Source: an uncultured Collinsella sp. (GTDB lineage: Bacteria > Actinomycetota > Coriobacteriia > Coriobacteriales > Coriobacteriaceae). Taken from it: a DNA stretch of 6,561 nucleotides. The position numbers were made by a program, and so were the translations under genes. Below are positions 4,399-6,561 of the stretch, piece after piece. Below the pieces are notes generated by a model. It worked only from the letters and a program-made list of their open reading frames with translations. It was not told the DNA's origin and did no database searches. The stretch covers positions 1 through 6,561 of the forward strand of contig USOF01000068.1 in assembly GCA_900556285.1 (NCBI GenBank), written 5' to 3'. Positions within the stretch are counted from its first letter, which is position 1, and each line of letters opens with the position of its first letter.

Positions 4399-6311
4399 AG
4401 GGCAGGGACTTTCGGCTCATCGTCGAGCTGCGGAATGGTGCCTACCACGTTGTCCGCCAGCCAATTCATCTCGACAATCTGCGTGCTCGGCAGCGGAGGG
4501 AAGCCTTCAATCTGTACCACGCCGTTCTGGCTGTGGAGCTCGCCGCCAAAGGGGTTGATGGATCCCTCGACAATGCCGTTGCGGAGCAACTGCACGAGTT
4601 TGCGCGTTTGGTAGGGTAGGCCCGGAGCGTAACGGATGTCGATAACTCCGGAGCTCATGCCATACCAGTAGTTGACAGCGCGCACTTGGTTGTCGTCGCT
4701 GGTCTCGTCCCACGTGCCGTGAAGAAGGCTGCGAACGATGAGCTCGTAGTAACGGCCCCAGTTCCATACGGGCATGGCGATGCCGGTGACTTTGCCGTCG
4801 ACCAAGCGGTGAAGCCCGTAGGCCGTTGGGTCTTCGAGCGACTTTGACATGTCAGCGCCGGTCATGACGCTTACGCCTTCGCGGCACATGGCTTCGGCAA
4901 GACCACCGGCGGGAACATCGCCCCAGGTGAGGATGACCTGCGCGCGCGGGTCGAGCAGCGAGGCGCCAATCGCAAAGGCGTTGATCTCGCTAAGCGCGCC
5001 CGAGGCGAAGACCGACGCGTGGTAGCCGATACGGTGGTTGTCCGCCATACTGGCGGCAAGGGCGCCCAGGAGGAACTTGGCCTCGTACATCTTGCCAAAG
5101 TACGAACGGACGCTTTGGTGGGGAAGGCCGATAGAGCAGTTAAGGAACCGCACCTGGGGATACTCAACGGCAGCTCTGAGCGTGTATTCCATCAGGCGGT
5201 GCGAGGTCGAGAAGATGACGTTAGCTCCATGTTTGACAGCCGTTTCCACGGCGGCGTAGAACACATCCGGATCGTGACAGTCCTCGAACGCCTCGGTATG
5301 CACGATACCGCCAAAGTGCTCATCGAGATACTGACGCCCTTGGTCGTGCAGGCTGTCCCAGCTCGACGTCGCACAGAGGAACTCATGGATAAAGGCGATG
5401 CGCAGGGGGTTGGCCGCCGAGTAGACGGTCTTGCCCATAAAGAAGTTGAGCACGCCGGAGGTGGACTTGGCGGGCGCCTCTTCCTCATCGACACTCGGTG
5501 CCTCGACAAGATCGACCTTCTCTTCATCACTTTTGCCGGCAATGACCAACTCGCGCCAAATCATGCACAGGCGGTTTACGACGATATCCGTCGGCGTATC
5601 CAGCAGGCGGTCCTGGTTGTACACATTGAGGTAGACAAGCATGGCGTCGGCGGGCGTAATGTCCAGGTGGTCGCCGCCTGCGCGAAGGTAGGCGCGCTTA
5701 AAGAGCAGGAAGGTGTGGCGCAGGTAGTCGACCTTTTTCTGGGGCCATTTTTCGATAAGGTTCTGACCGAGCATCTTGGCGAGCGTCTCGTAGCTTCCCT
5801 CGCGCGAGAACTCGATTTCGTATAGGGGGCAGACACGCCAAAACGCGCAGAACTCGCCGTATAGGCGACTTTCGACGGAATCCCATTTGCCGGGGTAGAG
5901 ACGGGCGACTTTAGCCGAAACCGTTGGAGCGTCCAGGAATTTGAGGACACTGACGCGCTTGTTGCCCTCTTGGACGTAAAACCGATGCATAAACTCGGTG
6001 ACGATGATGGGGTCGCGATAGCCCTCGGTCACCTGGATGTCGTAGAGGTTGGACCACTTGCGGGCGAACTCGGTGTTAAACGGCAACAAGGGCATAAAGT
6101 TGCATGAAAAGGCGGACTGACGGCCCTTGGTGACCGTGCCGACGACCATTTCGAGCGGAATATCCCGCAGGCCGACATTCTCTCGCTGACCTAAGGGGAG
6201 CTGAGCAACCAAGCTATCGAGGTCCGTAAGGTATGGATGCTCGCTTTGGCTGATGGCGCGACGGCGTCCCTGCTCGCCGCGCTTGCGTGCTTGACGATAG
6301 GCCTCTTCCAT
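4395..6311 (-). CDS. BMP (PnrA/Med-like) protein with ParB/Srx-like N-terminal region
   Basis: 638 residues with no signal peptide or lipobox, so probably cytoplasmic, unlike ordinary BMP lipoproteins that feed nucleoside ABC transporters. Residues 47-126 resemble the ParB/sulfiredoxin fold: LRDIPLEMVVGTVTKGRQSAF, then RDPIIVTEF and FYVQEGNKRVSVLKFL, where EGNKR (115-119) takes the place of the ParB GERR box. About 145-260 is a helical region of unknown type, followed by an acidic linker (262-285). Residues 302-600 look like a BMP/type 1 periplasmic-binding fold (NPLRIAFIHE, HGANVIFSTS, YFGKMYEAKFLLGALAA, HRIGYHAS, EINAFAIGASLLDPRAQVIL). The start has AAGGGAG (6326-6320) at 8-base spacing. 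A ligand-sensing regulator, like B. subtilis Med, is one idea; the ligand and the ParB-like activity are unknown. Confidence 0.8.
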   Translation of the reverse strand: MEEAYRQARKRGEQGRRRAISQSEHPYLTDLDSLVAQLPLGQRENVGLRDIPLEMVVGTVTKGRQSAFSCNFMPLLPFNTEFARKWSNLYDIQVTEGYRDPIIVTEFMHRFYVQEGNKRVSVLKFLDAPTVSAKVARLYPGKWDSVESRLYGEFCAFWRVCPLYEIEFSREGSYETLAKMLGQNLIEKWPQKKVDYLRHTFLLFKRAYLRAGGDHLDITPADAMLVYLNVYNQDRLLDTPTDIVVNRLCMIWRELVIAGKSDEEKVDLVEAPSVDEEEAPAKSTSGVLNFFMGKTVYSAANPLRIAFIHEFLCATSSWDSLHDQGRQYLDEHFGGIVHTEAFEDCHDPDVFYAAVETAVKHGANVIFSTSHRLMEYTLRAAVEYPQVRFLNCSIGLPHQSVRSYFGKMYEAKFLLGALAASMADNHRIGYHASVFASGALSEINAFAIGASLLDPRAQVILTWGDVPAGGLAEAMCREGVSVMTGADMSKSLEDPTAYGLHRLVDGKVTGIAMPVWNWGRYYELIVRSLLHGTWDETSDDNQVRAVNYWYGMSSGVIDIRYAPGLPYQTRKLVQLLRNGIVEGSINPFGGELHSQNGVVQIEGFPPLPSTQIVEMNWLADNVVGTIPQLDDEPKVPAL

Positions 6312-6367
6312 GGTGTCTACTCCCTTAGTCGTTTAAACAACGATATGAACCATGGTACCACGATGCG

Positions 6368-6406
6368 AAACCACCACAAAGGTGCCTGTCCCCTTTGTGG
6401 TGGTTT
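6368..6406. repeat. Palindromic repeat, copy B (REP-like)
   Basis: AAACCACCACAAAG (6368-6381) pairs perfectly with CTTTGTGGTGGTTT (6393-6406). One more pair (6382/6392) closes a 9-base loop that carries the GCCTGTCC core. It shares 17 bases with copy A in inverted orientation. It lies between the BMP gene promoter region and the end of the upstream minus-strand gene, whose TAA it partly supplies. It may also act as a transcription stop or RNA 3' stabiliser. Confidence 0.8.
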
Positions 6407-6560
6407 AGGCGATGATGGGGGCGATGGCACGAATGCAGGCGTCGGCTGCCGTAAAAGTGGTGCTATCGTCGCTGACGATAAAGATGATTTTGCCCTTAAC
6501 GCCAAAGTCGCCGATCTCGCTAAAGAGCACGTACGGCTCCTTGTCAAAGCCAGAGATGGG
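6405..6560 (-). CDS. Unrecognised protein, C-terminal 51 residues (cut by window edge)
   Basis: An open minus-strand frame enters from the right edge and ends at TAA (6407-6405). The visible part begins PISGFDKEPYVLFSEIGDFG, continues VKGKIIFIVSDDSTTFTAA and ends CIRAIAPIIA. The alternation of a hydrophobic strand (KIIFIVSDD) with a final helix looks like a compact alpha/beta domain. Codon choice (ATC, GCC, GGC) matches the neighbouring genes. I do not recognise the family. The gap to the BMP start is 93 bases and contains repeat copy B, so co-transcription is possible but uncertain. Confidence 0.65.
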   Translation of the reverse strand, partial: PISGFDKEPYVLFSEIGDFGVKGKIIFIVSDDSTTFTAADACIRAIAPIIA

Positions 6561-6561
6561 C

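Noticed and set aside
3775..4614. 279-codon plus-strand open frame opposite the phosphoesterase
   Set aside because: The minus-strand frame carries all phosphoesterase motifs and has gene-like overlap with its neighbour; the plus frame has none.
5019..5825. 268-codon plus-strand open frame inside the BMP gene
   Set aside because: It is a shadow of the 638-residue minus-strand gene with BMP-like sequence across the same bases.
6312..6367. Promoter of the BMP operon
   Set aside because: AT-rich palindromes (GTTTAAAC, TGGTACCA) and a CATATC are present, but no convincing -35/-10 pair could be defined by eye.
3654..6406. CRISPR array
   Set aside because: Only two palindromic copies 2.7 kb apart with genes between them; no regular spacing and no cas genes.

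Overview
The window reads as a housekeeping locus of a high-GC, Gram-positive-type gut bacterium. The gene order tuf, rpmG, tRNA-Trp(CCA), secE, nusG, rplK, rplA, the C/G-ending codons and the protein sequences all fit Actinomycetota. Coriobacteriia (Collinsella-like) is my best guess, made from general resemblance and not from a database search. The first 42 bases are not genomic: they match an Illumina Nextera i5/Read 1 adapter. The sequence is therefore an assembly contig end, and the missing 5' half of tuf is a technical loss.

Left part, plus strand (43-3640). The 3' end of tuf (EF-Tu domains II and III) ends at a strong intrinsic terminator. A 279-base spacer follows, with an unexplained long hairpin and a candidate promoter. 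Then come rpmG (49 aa, zinc-type L33), tRNA-Trp with an encoded CCA end, a hairpin that may be a terminator or attenuator, secE and nusG (3 bases apart), and a 120-base leader before rplK. The rplK-rplA gap holds three hairpins. The last resembles the L1-binding site of 23S rRNA and abuts the rplA ribosome binding site, which suggests classical L1 feedback. rplA ends at a 17-bp terminator. Together these genes serve translation elongation, the ribosome L1 and L11 stalks, protein secretion (SecE) and transcription elongation (NusG).

Right part, minus strand (3649-6561). A two-gene operon converges on rplA. The first gene encodes a 638-aa protein with no signal peptide: a ParB/sulfiredoxin-like N-terminal region is joined to a BMP (PnrA/Med-like) periplasmic-binding-fold domain. 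Its stop codon overlaps, as ATGA, the start of the second gene, a 236-aa calcineurin-like metallophosphoesterase. This pair is the least understood and most interesting part of the window. Upstream of it, cut by the window edge, is the 3' end of an unrecognised minus-strand gene.

Two copies of a palindromic repeat built on CACCACAAAGGGGACAG lie in opposite orientation at 3654-3686 and 6368-6406, bracketing the operon. In both places the repeat abuts or supplies the TAA stop codon of a minus-strand gene.
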